DNA of 64,000 nt, from NCBI GenBank assembly GCA_948144175.1, contig CANXME010000035.1:62001-126000 (forward strand). The letters run 5' to 3'. The stretch is from Closterium sp. NIES-65 (Eukaryota; Streptophyta; Zygnematophyceae; Desmidiales; Closteriaceae). Each line of letters begins with the position of its first letter. Position 1 is the first letter of the stretch. Below, one piece after another: positions 21,823 to 32,239 of this stretch. The position numbers and the translations under genes are program-made. The notes under the pieces were generated by a model. It did not search any database and was not told the origin of the DNA. It was given only the letters and a program-made list of their open reading frames with translations.

Positions 21823-22423
21823 TATTACGATCCCACACGGGACCATGCCAAGATCAGCCTCAGTTTGTTCGCATAGAGATATTTGCAGTGGAATTGAATG
21901 ACTCCTAGTCAGAGTGGATCTGAATTAGATATATAAAACATTGAATATGAATCGACCTAGACCAGCCATATACTCTAAGGGGTGCATTCCTTGGCGAGAT
22001 AAAAACCATGCGACGCGGAACGTGTTTCTAACAGGTTCCTGCCATTTTCCTTGGCGATGCAACTGCCCGATGCTTCGGCGCTAACGGTCAAGATGCTCCA
22101 ACTGTACGCGACTCTTCGCGTCATCTTGGCCATTCGTATTCATACCCGGTTATGCCTTCACCTTGTGATGTACATGAATGCTTTCGTATTTTCCTTATCG
22201 TAACAATATTTACCTCGTTCATCTTTACCGTACCTCTGCACGTTATTCAGCTGCGAGCACCCTAAATTACTGAAAATGATTGTAATCTCGTGCTGTACAC
22301 ATAACCACGTCTGTTTTGAATTGGTACTAGATGCAACAGTGTGAAGGAAGGGATTTCAGTAAATATACGTACAACTCTCAAGTCATGCAAACAAGCACAC
22401 CCTAGATCGGCACTTGATTTTTT
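21823..22423. other. AT-rich intergenic sequence
   Basis: No gene is supported. The left part may hold the 5' LTR of E4, next to its PBS-like site. From about 22300 the sequence aligns by eye with 56880-57010, the 3' flank of host gene copy A, so the duplicated block starts here. E6 has inserted at the T-run at 22418-22423. Confidence 0.55.
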
Positions 22424-22558
22424 TGTCAAACATTTATATGTTTGTGTGGTTCTAGGCTGTAGTGGGTCACACCATAAGGGGTACACCAGATTAGGGTTTG
22501 ACATATTTGTACTGTTGTTCCTGCTAGTCACTCCTCATTCACGTTTCTCATTCTGACA
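22424..22558 (+). repeat. E6 5' LTR (135 bp)
   Basis: TGTCAAACATTTATATG...TTCTGACA. TTTATATG near the start is a TATA-like candidate. TTAGGGTTT (reverse of AAACCCTAA) is present. Confidence 0.95.
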
Positions 22559-22580
22559 TGGTATTACGAGCCTAGGTTCC
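22559..22580 (+). promoter_or_regulatory. E6 primer binding site
   Basis: TGGTATTACGAGCC follows the LTR directly. It resembles the plant initiator-tRNA-Met complement (TGGTATCAGAGCC) but differs in the middle. E1 has the same form. Confidence 0.7.
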
Positions 22581-22659
22581 ACCTAGGACCGAAACGATAG
22601 GGCCCACCGTTTCCGCTAGCCGCGCCCTCGTGCGCCGCCGTTCTTTTTCCTGCGCCTCG

Positions 22660-23150
22660 AGCGCCTCCTTCTCAAGGCCCCGTATGGCCCCGCGCTAGCC
22701 TCTCACGGCCCCCGATCGGCCCCGCGCTAACCTCCTAAGGCCCCCGTCGGCCCCACGCTAGCCCCACGCTAGCCTCCTAAGGCCCCCGATCGGCCCCGCG
22801 CTAGCCTCCTAAGCCCCCGTCGGCCCCACGCTAGCCCCGCGCTAGCCTCCTAAGGCCCCCGATCGGCCCCGCGCTAGCCTCCTAAGGCCCCCGTCGGCCC
22901 CGCGCTAGCCTCCCACGGCCCCTGCAGGCCCCGCGCTAGCCTCTCACGGCCCTCCCGCGCTAGCCCCGACCGGCCCTCCCGCGCTCGCCCCTCTACGACC
23001 GAGCCGCACGGCGCGACCCGAACCGAACCGCGCGACCCAGCCGAGCCGCGCCGCCCCAGCCGAGCCGCGCCGCCCTAGCCGAGTCGCGCCGCCCTAGCCG
23101 AGTCGCGCCGCCCTGGCCGAGCCGCGCCGCCCTAGCCGAGCCGCGCCCTA
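22660..23150 (+). repeat. E6 leader arrays
   Basis: A first array (about 22667-22990) repeats units around GGCCCCGCGCTAGCCTCCTA with CCCCCGATC or CCCCCGTC spacers. A second (about 23030-23150) repeats GCCGAGCCGCGCCGCCCTA. Both are between PBS and gag. Confidence 0.85.
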
Positions 23151-23241
23151 CTTACCTGTGCACAGCACTGCTACTACTACTGCTACTGCTACTGCTACTG
23201 CTACTGCTACTACCACCACTGCTGCTACTGCTACTTCAGCT

Positions 23242-26200
23242 ATGGCTAGCCCTACAGTTCTCTCGTTCGATTCTGAGGGCCGCCCGATTAAGTTTGATAC
23301 CTGGCTTGATGATCTGCACCTGTTCCTCCAGCTCACTGCTAGAGAGGATATCTCGCTGTACGATCACGCACTAGGCACAGTCCCTGCTCCTGCTACTACT
23401 GCTACCGCTACTGCTCGCTCGCAGTGGCAGACTCGCGATGCCCACGCCCGCTTTGCCATTCGCAACTCCCTGCCAGTCGATGAGCGTGAGCACTTCGGCC
23501 AGCATCAGACTGCGCAGGCCCTGTACACTGCTGTAGTTGCGCGCTACTCCTCCCCGGCCTCAGCTGCACTAGGCCGTCTCTCCCTTCCCTACCTGTTCCC
23601 CGACCTGTCCGCTTTCCAGACAGTCGCTGACCTCATCACTCACCTCCGTACTAGTGATGCCCGCTTCCGTGCAGCCATGCCCGCTGAGTTTCTTGCATCC
23701 AACCCTCCCCCGCTCTGGCTCACTCTCTACCACCTAGTCACCCGCCTCCCTGACACTCTGCGTACAGTCAGGGACCACTTCCTAGCTCGCTGTCCCACTG
23801 AGCTCACCATTGCCGCCCTAGAGAAGGAACTACTTGCAGCTGAGAAGAGTATTGTAGCTGTAGGTGCCTCTCGTGGCGACCCCCGCACCCCTTTCTTCGA
23901 GGGGTGTTCCCCCTCCCCCCTCCTCCCCTCTGTCGCCTCTGCTGCTGCTGTCGACCTTCTTGGTGCTGAGCAGGTCGGCTCTGCGTCCGCTCCCAGCGGG
24001 CGCCGCAGCGGCAAGGGCAGGGGAGGCAAGGGCGGTGGGGGTGACGGCGGGGGAGGTGGTGGTGGGAGTGGTGGCAGCGGCGGGGGCGGTGGCGGGGCTG
24101 GAGGGGCTAGTGGCAGCGGTGGGGGTGGTGGAGGCAGCGGCGGCGGCGGTGGCCGCGGTGGGGGCGGTGGTGGTGGCGGCAGTGGACGTGGCGGCGGCAG
24201 GGGCGGTGGTGGTCGTGGTGGAGGCGGCGGTGGTGGTCATGGAGGCTCTGGCACTGGCCAGAGCGCGCAGCACCCTCAGTCCTCCCAGGAGCTTCGTGAG
24301 TGGTACTTACAGCACGGGGGTGGGGGGGGTAGCCTTAGCTGCACGTACGTCATCCGCACTGGTCGCCGCAAGGGACAGACGTGCGGGAGGGCGCACACTT
24401 CGCAGCGCTGCTTCTCTCGCCTAGATGACGCTTGGCGTGCTCAGTTTCCTGACGCTCCTGAGCTTCCTCAGTGGGCTGATCTCCTCAAGAAGGATATTGA
24501 TATCTATGCTCTTGATTTTGATGTTATTCTCAAAGCAATGTATGCATTGACTATTAGTGGAGAGGAGGACCAGTACCTGAGTGTTCCGCCTGACCCAGGC
24601 ATCCGCACGAGTGAGGCTACCGCCCTAGGTGCTTGCGTGTCTGCTGCCCCAGGTACTGGTGAGGCTACTGCTCTAGGTGCGTGTGTGTCCGCCACCCCAG
24701 GTGCTACTGAGTCCACTGAGGCACTACACACCTTCACTCTAGACTCAGGCGCTTCGCGCTGTTTCTTTCGTGACCGCACTGCTCTTGAGCCCCTTGCTCG
24801 ACCAGTCGCTGTCTCGCTCGCTGACCCCTCTGGGGGTCCGGTCATTGCGACCTCCTCCACCCTCCTTCCTTGTCCTGCTGTCCCGTCGGGCACACTGTCA
24901 GGTCTCCACCTCCCCTCGTTCTCTACGAACTTGGTGGCGGGTTGTGCGCTTCAGGATGGGGGTGTTCACCAGTTCACCCCTGCCTACGAGCGTGTGACAC
25001 ACTGCACGTGTGCTCGGACGGGCCGTCACCTGGCTACCTTCACTCGGCAGCCGGGGTCGGACCTGTACACACTGACCACTGAGTCCCCTCAGGTAGCGGC
25101 GTCTGCGTCTGCGTCTGCGTCAGGTCAGCTCTCTGCCCCCTGCTCGTGTCGCTCTCTAACGCACAAGACTGTCCTCTGGCACCACCGACTTGGTCACCCG
25201 TCAGTGCAGCGCCTTCGGGGCATACACGCCCGGTACCTTGTCTCTGGTCTTCCTCGGGTACTCCCTCCCCTCCCACCCTCCCTTGCTCCTCCTTGTCTTC
25301 CCTGTGTCGAGGGGCGGCAGCGCGCTGCCCCTCACTCCTCCTCGTTCCCCCCGACGACTGCTCCTTTGCAAACGCTCCACATGGACGTGTGGGGCCCAGC
25401 CCGCGTCCGTGGTCAGAGCCAGGAGAGGTACTTCTTGATCGTCGTTGACGACTACTCGCGCTACACCACGGTCTTCCCCTTGCGCACCAAGGGTGAAGTC
25501 CCTGATGTTCTGATCCCCTGGATCAGCAGAGCACGTCTTCAGCTGCGACAGCGTTTTCGCTCGGAGTTTCCTGTTCTGCGCTTGCACTCTGACAGAGGTG
25601 GCGAGTTCTCCTCCGACCTCTTGGCAGCCTACTGTGCCGAGCATGGCATTCGCCAGTCGTTCACGCTCCCGGCCTCTCCACAGCAGAATGGGGTTGCTGA
25701 GCGCCGCATTGGCTTGGTCATGGAGGTCGCTCGTACCTCCTTAGTCCACGCGCCTGCCCCCCACTTTCTGTGGCCGTTTGCGGTCCGGTACGCTGCGCAT
25801 CAGCTCAACCTCTGGCCCCGTGTCTCCGCTCCGGAGACCTCGCCCACACTGCTGTGGACGGGGGAGGTTGGCGATGCGTCTCGCTTCCGTGTCTGGGGAT
25901 CCCGAGCTTTTGTTCGCGACACGTCTGCGGACAAGCTCTCCTCCCGCACTGCTCCCTGTGTCTTTCTTGGCTTTGTCCCGGATGCGTCTGGCTGGCAGTT
26001 TTACCACCCCGCCTCGCACCGAGTCTTCCCCTCTCAGGACGTCACTTTTGACGAGTCCGTGCCCTTCTACCGCCTCTTCCCCTACCGCACTGCCCCGCTC
26101 CCTCCCCCGCCTCTCTTCCTCGCGCCAGGTGCTGCAGTGGTAGACCCCCTTCCCCCTCAGGGTGCCGCTCCCTCAGGTGTCTCTCAGGTAGACCCGGTTG

Positions 26201-29200
26201 AGCCTGCCGAGGTAGCTGTCGACTCGCGTCCTGCTGGAGGTGCTGAGCCTGAGCGTGCGGAGCCTGAGCGTGCGGAGCCTGAGCGGGCGGAGCCTGGGGG
26301 TGCTGAGTCTGGGGGTGCTGATCCTGGGGGTGCTGAGCCTGGGGGTGCTGGGTTTGGGGGTACTGAGCCTGGTGTTGCTGAGTCTAGGGGTACTGCGCCT
26401 GGAGTTGCTGAGCCTGGGGGTGCTGAGCCTGGTGGTGTTGCAGTTGACTGTGAGGCGCCTGGAGGACCTCCCTCTTCGCAGCAGCTGCGTGAGTGGTACT
26501 CACGGTACTGCAGCCTCCGGCGGGGTGAGTCTCGGGCTCGTGGTACTGCTGGAGTTGGTACTCGTGCTTCCCCACCACGGCGGGAGCCGCCCTCTTCCCC
26601 TCAGCTTCGAGAGTGGTACGCTCGGCACATCAGTCTCCGTAGTGGAGCTGCTGGTGCTGGGGTCCCCGGAGTTGACGCTGCTGCGAGTACTACGGACCCT
26701 GGTGCTGGAGGTGCTGCTGCTGCTGGCGGTGCTGCTGGAGGTGCTGCTGCTGCTGGCGGTGCTGCTGGAGGTGCTGCTAGTACTGAGGACCCGGGCGTTG
26801 GAGCTGCTGTGGGTGCTACGGACCCTGGTGCTGGAGGTGCAGCTGCTACTGGCGGTGCTGCTGGAGGTACTGCTGCTGCTGGCGGTGCTGCTGGAGGTGC
26901 TGCTGGAGGTACTGCAGACCCTGGTGCTGGGGGTGCTGCTGCTTCTGGAGGTGCTGCTGCTGCCGCTGGTGTCTCTGCTGGTTCGAGAGCTGCTGCACGG
27001 CCACGACCGTACTTCGTTCCGCTCCTTCAGCAGGTTCTTGGTCAGCCTCCTCCTCCTTGTTCTCCTCTCGCCTTAGAGTGTCCGCCGTCTGTCCAGTCAC
27101 AGCCACAGTTACCGCCTGCCTCACCACTCCCTGTGCCTGCTCCTTACACTGGTCCGACTGACGGTCTTGCTGAGAGACGTGAGCCTGCGTCACGTCCTGT
27201 GTCACCTGCGTCTCGTCGAGCGTCGCCTGTTCGAGCTGCTACCACTGGTAGTCGTGTCCCGCGTGAGCGTCCTCCTGCTGTCCCAGGCACGCACCGGATG
27301 GTGCTTCGTCAGTCCACTGCTCCGCAGCGTGTTGCTCTCCCGTCGCCTCCTGCGTCCTCTCTTCCTGCTCTTGCTGACCCGGAGTCAGACTCCCTTCGCG
27401 CTGCCAGTCCTACTGTCACACGTCTCCTGGCTACGGTTGTCACTGACCCTTCCTTTGTGTCCGCTGCTGCGTCTGCCCTAGTCACTGAGCTTGTCGACTT
27501 TGCAGCTGCGTGTCGTCTAGACTACGCAGCGAGTCTTGTTGCTGAGTCTGAGTCTGCCTGTCCTCCGTCCGTCGGGGGTGAGTGTGCTCTTGGCACGGAC
27601 GTCCTTGAGGACAGGCAGGAGGAGTTTGGTTGCCTTGCCGCTGCTTTGCCCCATCTCGTGTCCATGCTTGTTGCCCCTGAGGGAGACCCGGATGCACCAG
27701 ACATCCCGACCCCACGCTCTTACGCAGAGGCGATGGCCGGTCCCTACTCCTCTCAGTGGCAGTCAGCCATGGACACAGAGATGGCTTCCTGGAAGTCCAC
27801 AGGCACCTACGTCGACGACGTTCCCCCACCTGGGGCGAACATCGTCAGTGGCATGTGGATTTTCAGGGTGAAGCGGCCGCCAGGCTCTCCGCCTGTCTTC
27901 AAGGCGCGTTACGTTGCACGAGGCTTCAGTCAGCGAGAGGGAGTTGACTTCTTCCAGACCTTCTCCCCGACCCCGAAGATGACCACTCTTCGGGTTCTGC
28001 TACACGTCGCCGCTCAGCGTGACTACGAGCTCCACTCTCTTGACTTCAGCACAGCTTTCTTGCAGGGCAGCCTGCACGAGGAGATCTGGCTGCGCCGCCC
28101 ACCTGGCTTCACTGGGTCGTTCCCTCCTGGCACCCAGTGGAGCCTCCGGCGGCCAGTCTACGGTCTCCGCCAGGCGCCGCGTGAGTGGCACGACACACTG
28201 AGGACTACACTTGCGGCTCTTGGGTTTGCTCCTTCTACTGCTGACCCGTCGCTGTTTCTGCGCACCGACACCTCGCTGCCGCCGTTCTACATCCTCGTGT
28301 ACGTCGACGACTTGGTCTTTGCCACTGCGGACACTGCCGCACTCGCCCACGTGAAGTCCGAGCTGCAGAAGAGACACACGTGCACAGACCTGGGTGAACT
28401 GACAAGCTATCTTGGCTTGCGGATCACCCGGGACAGAGCACGCCGCACCATTACCCTGACTCAGTCACACATGGTGCAGCAGGTCCTTCAGCGCTTCGGC
28501 TTCACGTACTCCTCGCCTCAGTCCACTCCTCTGCCTACGGGTCACTCGCTCTCAGCTCTGCCTTCGGATGAGTCCGTAGAGTCGAGTGGTCTGTATCCAG
28601 AGCTTGTGGGCTGCCTCATGTACCTGATGACCTGCACTCGACCTGACCTAGCATACCCTCTCAGCATCTTAGCACGCTATGTTGCTCCCGGCCGTCACCG
28701 GAAGGAGCACATGGATGCAGCTAAGAGGGTGTTGCGCTACTTGTGCAGTACGTCGGGCATGGGGCTAGTGCTTGGAGGGCGAGACCGGCCTGTTCTCACT
28801 GGGCACTCAGACGCTTCTTGGGCAGACGACCAGGCTACTCAGCGGTCGTCTCAGGGTTACACCTTCAGTCTTGGCTCTGGCTCTGTCTCTTGGCGTTCTA
28901 CTCGTTCTTCTTCTGTTCTCAGCTCCAGCTGTGAGGCTGAGATCTACGCCACGGCCATGGCTGCCCAGGAGCTTTGCTGGCTCACCTACCTGCTGACTGA
29001 CCTTGGAGAGCAGCCTCGTTCTCCTCCAGTGCTGTACGTCGACAACAAGGCAACCATTGCCTTGTGCCAGGAGCACAGACTGGAGCACAGGACGAAGCAC
29101 ATTGCTCTGCGTTACTTTCTAGCTCGAGAGCTACAGCAGCGTGGTCAGCTTCTTCTGCGTTACGTGGCCACTGAGGCCAACACTGCTGATGTGTTCACCA

Positions 29201-29283
29201 AGGCGCTTCCGCCTGTTGACCATCAGCGTTTTTGCACTCTTCTAGGCCTTGTGCCGACTGTTTCTCACTTACTTACTTCTTGA
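23242..29283 (+). CDS. E6 Gag-Pol polyprotein, intact (2013 aa)
   Basis: Copia polyprotein for particle assembly, cDNA synthesis and integration. The ATG at 23242 (MASPTVLSF) matches the E1 start; the in-frame ACT/GCT run upstream has only a GTG. Gag fills about residues 1-500, with a poly-Gly tract, LREWY at 351 and a CX13CX3HX4C knuckle from Cys367. Protease DSGAS is at 501. Pre-integrase LWHHRLGHP is at about 647. Integrase has D715, D784 and E820 (exactly 35 residues between the last two). A GAEPGG and Ala/Gly linker repeats LREWY at 1082 and 1122. RT runs from about 1537 with YVDD at 1687. RNase H has D1857 (GHSDASW) and ends with FTKAL. There are no stops or frameshifts, so it is likely functional. 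Confidence 0.95.
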   Translation: MASPTVLSFDSEGRPIKFDTWLDDLHLFLQLTAREDISLYDHALGTVPAPATTATATARSQWQTRDAHARFAIRNSLPVDEREHFGQHQTAQALYTAVVARYSSPASAALGRLSLPYLFPDLSAFQTVADLITHLRTSDARFRAAMPAEFLASNPPPLWLTLYHLVTRLPDTLRTVRDHFLARCPTELTIAALEKELLAAEKSIVAVGASRGDPRTPFFEGCSPSPLLPSVASAAAVDLLGAEQVGSASAPSGRRSGKGRGGKGGGGDGGGGGGGSGGSGGGGGGAGGASGSGGGGGGSGGGGGRGGGGGGGGSGRGGGRGGGGRGGGGGGGHGGSGTGQSAQHPQSSQELREWYLQHGGGGGSLSCTYVIRTGRRKGQTCGRAHTSQRCFSRLDDAWRAQFPDAPELPQWADLLKKDIDIYALDFDVILKAMYALTISGEEDQYLSVPPDPGIRTSEATALGACVSAAPGTGEATALGACVSATPGATESTEALHTFTLDSGASRCFFRDRTALEPLARPVAVSLADPSGGPVIATSSTLLPCPAVPSGTLSGLHLPSFSTNLVAGCALQDGGVHQFTPAYERVTHCTCARTGRHLATFTRQPGSDLYTLTTESPQVAASASASASGQLSAPCSCRSLTHKTVLWHHRLGHPSVQRLRGIHARYLVSGLPRVLPPLPPSLAPPCLPCVEGRQRAAPHSSSFPPTTAPLQTLHMDVWGPARVRGQSQERYFLIVVDDYSRYTTVFPLRTKGEVPDVLIPWISRARLQLRQRFRSEFPVLRLHSDRGGEFSSDLLAAYCAEHGIRQSFTLPASPQQNGVAERRIGLVMEVARTSLVHAPAPHFLWPFAVRYAAHQLNLWPRVSAPETSPTLLWTGEVGDASRFRVWGSRAFVRDTSADKLSSRTAPCVFLGFVPDASGWQFYHPASHRVFPSQDVTFDESVPFYRLFPYRTAPLPPPPLFLAPGAAVVDPLPPQGAAPSGVSQVDPVEPAEVAVDSRPAGGAEPERAEPERAEPERAEPGGAESGGADPGGAEPGGAGFGGTEPGVAESRGTAPGVAEPGGAEPGGVAVDCEAPGGPPSSQQLREWYSRYCSLRRGESRARGTAGVGTRASPPRREPPSSPQLREWYARHISLRSGAAGAGVPGVDAAASTTDPGAGGAAAAGGAAGGAAAAGGAAGGAASTEDPGVGAAVGATDPGAGGAAATGGAAGGTAAAGGAAGGAAGGTADPGAGGAAASGGAAAAAGVSAGSRAAARPRPYFVPLLQQVLGQPPPPCSPLALECPPSVQSQPQLPPASPLPVPAPYTGPTDGLAERREPASRPVSPASRRASPVRAATTGSRVPRERPPAVPGTHRMVLRQSTAPQRVALPSPPASSLPALADPESDSLRAASPTVTRLLATVVTDPSFVSAAASALVTELVDFAAACRLDYAASLVAESESACPPSVGGECALGTDVLEDRQEEFGCLAAALPHLVSMLVAPEGDPDAPDIPTPRSYAEAMAGPYSSQWQSAMDTEMASWKSTGTYVDDVPPPGANIVSGMWIFRVKRPPGSPPVFKARYVARGFSQREGVDFFQTFSPTPKMTTLRVLLHVAAQRDYELHSLDFSTAFLQGSLHEEIWLRRPPGFTGSFPPGTQWSLRRPVYGLRQAPREWHDTLRTTLAALGFAPSTADPSLFLRTDTSLPPFYILVYVDDLVFATADTAALAHVKSELQKRHTCTDLGELTSYLGLRITRDRARRTITLTQSHMVQQVLQRFGFTYSSPQSTPLPTGHSLSALPSDESVESSGLYPELVGCLMYLMTCTRPDLAYPLSILARYVAPGRHRKEHMDAAKRVLRYLCSTSGMGLVLGGRDRPVLTGHSDASWADDQATQRSSQGYTFSLGSGSVSWRSTRSSSVLSSSCEAEIYATAMAAQELCWLTYLLTDLGEQPRSPPVLYVDNKATIALCQEHRLEHRTKHIALRYFLARELQQRGQLLLRYVATEANTADVFTKALPPVDHQRFCTLLGLVPTVSHLLTS
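26230..26450 (+). repeat. E6 linker minisatellite (GAEPGG type)
   Basis: About 15 copies of a 15-bp unit, GGTGCTGAGCCTGGG and variants, in frame. An (Ala/Gly)-coding GGTGCTGCTGGAGGT array follows at about 26690-26970. Confidence 0.85.
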
Positions 29284-29487
29284 CTTTACCTGTACTGTGA
29301 TCATTATATATATACCTGCATGTTTGCCTTGTTAGGTTGTGATCATTGTACCTCTTGCTGTATTATAAAACTGCATGTGAACTGGTCTTGTGACCGCTTG
29401 CTTGTGCTCGGAATTTGTGTGGAATCCTCGAGATCCACCCTGAGCTTGTTTGCCTTGTTTTGCCTTGACTGGTCTTGTGACCCCTAG

Positions 29488-29514
29488 GTCTCCCCCACTT
29501 TGCCTATGGGGGTG
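29488..29514 (+). promoter_or_regulatory. E6 polypurine tract within a small inverted repeat
   Basis: CCCCCA and TGGGGG form a 6-bp stem around CTTTGCCTA. TGGGGGTG abuts the 3' LTR and is the likely plus-strand primer. The same arrangement is seen in E3, E7 and E10. Confidence 0.65.
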
Positions 29515-29649
29515 TGTCAAACATTTATATGTTTGTGTGGTTCTAGGCTGTAGTGGGTCACACCATAAGGGGTACACCAGATTAGGGTTTGACATATTTG
29601 TACTGTTGTTCCTGCTAGTCACTCCTCATTCACGTTTCTCATTCTGACA
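29515..29649 (+). repeat. E6 3' LTR (135 bp)
   Basis: It is identical to 22424-22558 and followed by TSD TTTTT. Confidence 0.95.
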
Positions 29650-31369
29650 TTTTTCTGCCCGCCGTCTTTCCAACAGCCATTCATATTTATTCTCAAGGCT
29701 GAATTTCATGAAATTTCAAGTCCGTGATGCAGCAAAAGCATTCTACGAGTTCTGCCGCTGCCTCTTTCCTCCTGCACCTTGCCACTTGAAGCGTAATTAT
29801 TCGTAGAGTGGGCACTTGCAGGGGTAACACTTGTAGTGTTCACATTCGCAGAAGTCCTTGATCCAGGTCGCATGAGCGGATTCAGCTCGAGTCCCTCCAG
29901 ATCCTCTCCCTCATACTGACTCACCCCAGCCTGCAGGTGAGCATCAGCATGACTGGATTGAGTCAGAGTACTCACAGCATGTATTGCAGGAGCCACTTCT
30001 GTTTCCAAAATTACTCTCCCGCTCTCGCACCCTCTAACGCTCCCTCTTCCATTCCCTCCCCCAGTCCCTTTTCCAGTCTCTTCCCCCCTTCCTCTGCCTG
30101 TAGGTACACTTGTGTACGCTCCAGTAGCGTCCTCGGTAGAAGCCATACCAGTGTACGCCTTATTAGCTTCCTCGTTAGAAGCCCTTCCAGTGGAGACCGT
30201 TCTTAGGTGTAGCGGGATTCCCATTGCTGCAGTATAAAGAGCCGTAGCTAGAAATGTAGCAAGAGCACTACCATCTCCATGCTCACTATAGCAGTTGAAG
30301 GGGGTGCTAGTAGAGGGGTTTTTTATGAGGGAGGTATCACAGGAGGAGGTGTGGAAGAGAGTGCTCTAGATAACGGTGATTCCAAGGAAGTTGGTTTCAG
30401 TGAAGACAGAACGTGTCGACGAGGCAGTGACCCAACGTACTGCAGCAGGCTCGGCTGCCCGTTTGTCCGGCTCGGGCCTTGGCCAAGGTTTGGGCCCAGG
30501 CTAAGGCTTGGGTTTGGGCCCAGGCTTGCGCCCAGGCTTGGGTTGCGGTCCAAGCCTGCAATATTCTCTGCTTCCAGTATCTGATGAATTGATAAAAGAG
30601 CAGCAGGAGAGGCAGTGGCAATGGCACTGGCAGTGGCAGCAGCGGCAATGAGAGAAGCAGCAGCATCAGAGGCAGCAGCAGGAATAGCAGGAGGAGGAGG
30701 AGCAGCAGTGGAGATTCCATGCTGTGATGCCTCCTTGAACCAGGATCGACCCCCACGAGCAGCAGCAGCACTGGCAGCAGCAGGATTGCCAATACTAGCA
30801 CCAGCACTAGCAGCAGCACTGGCATCAGCACTAGCAGCACTGGCATCAGCACTAGCAGCAACACTAGCATTAGCAGCAGCATCAGCACTAGTACCAGCAA
30901 TAGCAGTGGCAGCAGCAGCACTAGCAGCAGCAGCAGCAGCAGCAGCAGCACTGCCGCTTCTGGAACCAGATATAGAAGGGGGATACATAATGCTCGCCTT
31001 GCGCTTGGATGGGAAAGAAAGAGTGGGTTGGGATGGGAGAGTGGGGCGGGATTCAAAAGGGCTTTCTTTTGCACTACCAGCAGCAATCCCTATTGCTTTC
31101 TCAAATAGCTTCTCCAGACATCCTTCACCTTCCCATCTCGCCCCTCGATATTCCCTTCCCCATTCTCAATCCCCTTCCCTTCCCCCTTCCCCTTCCCACT
31201 CCCCTTCCTCTTCCCCTCCCCCTCCATCTCCTTCTCCTCCTCCCTCCCCTCCTCTACCTGCTCCTCTCAAGCCTCCTCTCCCTGCTCTTGATGGTCCTGC
31301 TACAGCTGCTGCCTCTGAAGCTGCTGCCGCAGCCTCCCCTTTTCGGGATGTCCTCTTACCTCGTGCCCT

Positions 31370-31432
31370 GTGGCACGTCATGTGTCCTCCAAGCGCCTGT
31401 GATGTGGGGAAGGTGCTGCCGCAGAGAGGACA
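31370..31432 (-). other. Copy B zinc-finger codons (C2H2, QALGGH)
   Basis: These codons encode CPLCGSTFPTSQALGGHMTC plus H (CX2CX12HX3H), followed by a basic RARGKRTSRKG tail. The piece lies in an open stretch at 31166-31987 and differs from copy A at only a few residues. Confidence 0.9.
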
Positions 31433-32239
31433 AGAATACCCGCCCGGCCTCTGCCCCAGCATGCCTGGGAGATGGTCCGAAGAAAGCTGAGCTGGAGGCT
31501 GGGTGGCGGCATGAGGCTGGGCGGCAGCATGAGGAGGGGCGTTGAAACCAGCACCAGATGAAACTGAAACGGTCCCACCACTACCACCATAGCCACCAGA
31601 AGCAGTTGAACTTGCAGCACCAGTAGCAGCAGTGGGAGCAGCAGCAGCAGCGGCAGCAGCAACAGCAGCAGAGGGAGTGGGACTTGCCACTCCAAGCCAG
31701 GAGGACAGGAGGGCATGTGCTCTCTCGCTCAAAACAACCCGAGTATGAGGATGATGTTCGGCTAATAAATATTGATGTTGCTCGATTGATAGATCCTGAT
31801 GTTGCTCGGCCGGTTGGACTGGATATTGCACATGAGAAGTCTCAAACGCCAGGATTCCTGCCTGTGATCCTGCCTGCTGGTGCTGTGCTTGTTGCTGTAG
31901 CTGTTGACGCGCCTGCTGTTCTGCTTCTCGCTCTTCCTGCTTCTGTCTTGCCTGCAGTTCCAGTTGCCTCAGAAGCAGAAGCTGCATCTGTTGCTGTGTC
32001 TCTTGTTGTGCATGCTGATGAGCTTGCTGCTGAGCTGCTTCTTGCTCCTCCTACCGCTGCCTTGCCTGTTGCAGAAGCAGCACCTGCTGTGAGGGTGATT
32101 GTGCCGCCTCTTGTCGTACCTGTTGCTGTTCTTCTTCTCGCTCCTCATGCAACTGTTTTACTCGCTGCTCCAAACCCAGCTGCTGCTGCAGCTGCTGCTT
32201 ATGAATGTCCAGCCTTTGACTCTTCTCCTGCTCATCTTG

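Larger units (their letters stand above)
22424..29649 (+). mobile_element. E6: intact, probably young Ty1/copia element (7226 bp)
   Basis: The 135-bp LTRs (22424-22558 and 29515-29649) are identical. TSD TTTTT lies at 22419-22423 and 29650-29654. The PBS TGGTATTACGAGCC starts at 22559 and the PPT hairpin precedes the 3' LTR. One uninterrupted Gag-Pol frame fills the interior. All expected catalytic motifs are present, so this is the only copy in the window that looks able to move autonomously. It sits in the 3' flank of host copy B. Confidence 0.96.

Noticed and set aside
23158..23241. N-terminal extension of E6 Gag (about 28 codons of Thr/Ala)
   Set aside because: The only upstream start is GTG and the extension is a triplet microsatellite; the ATG at 23242 matches E1.
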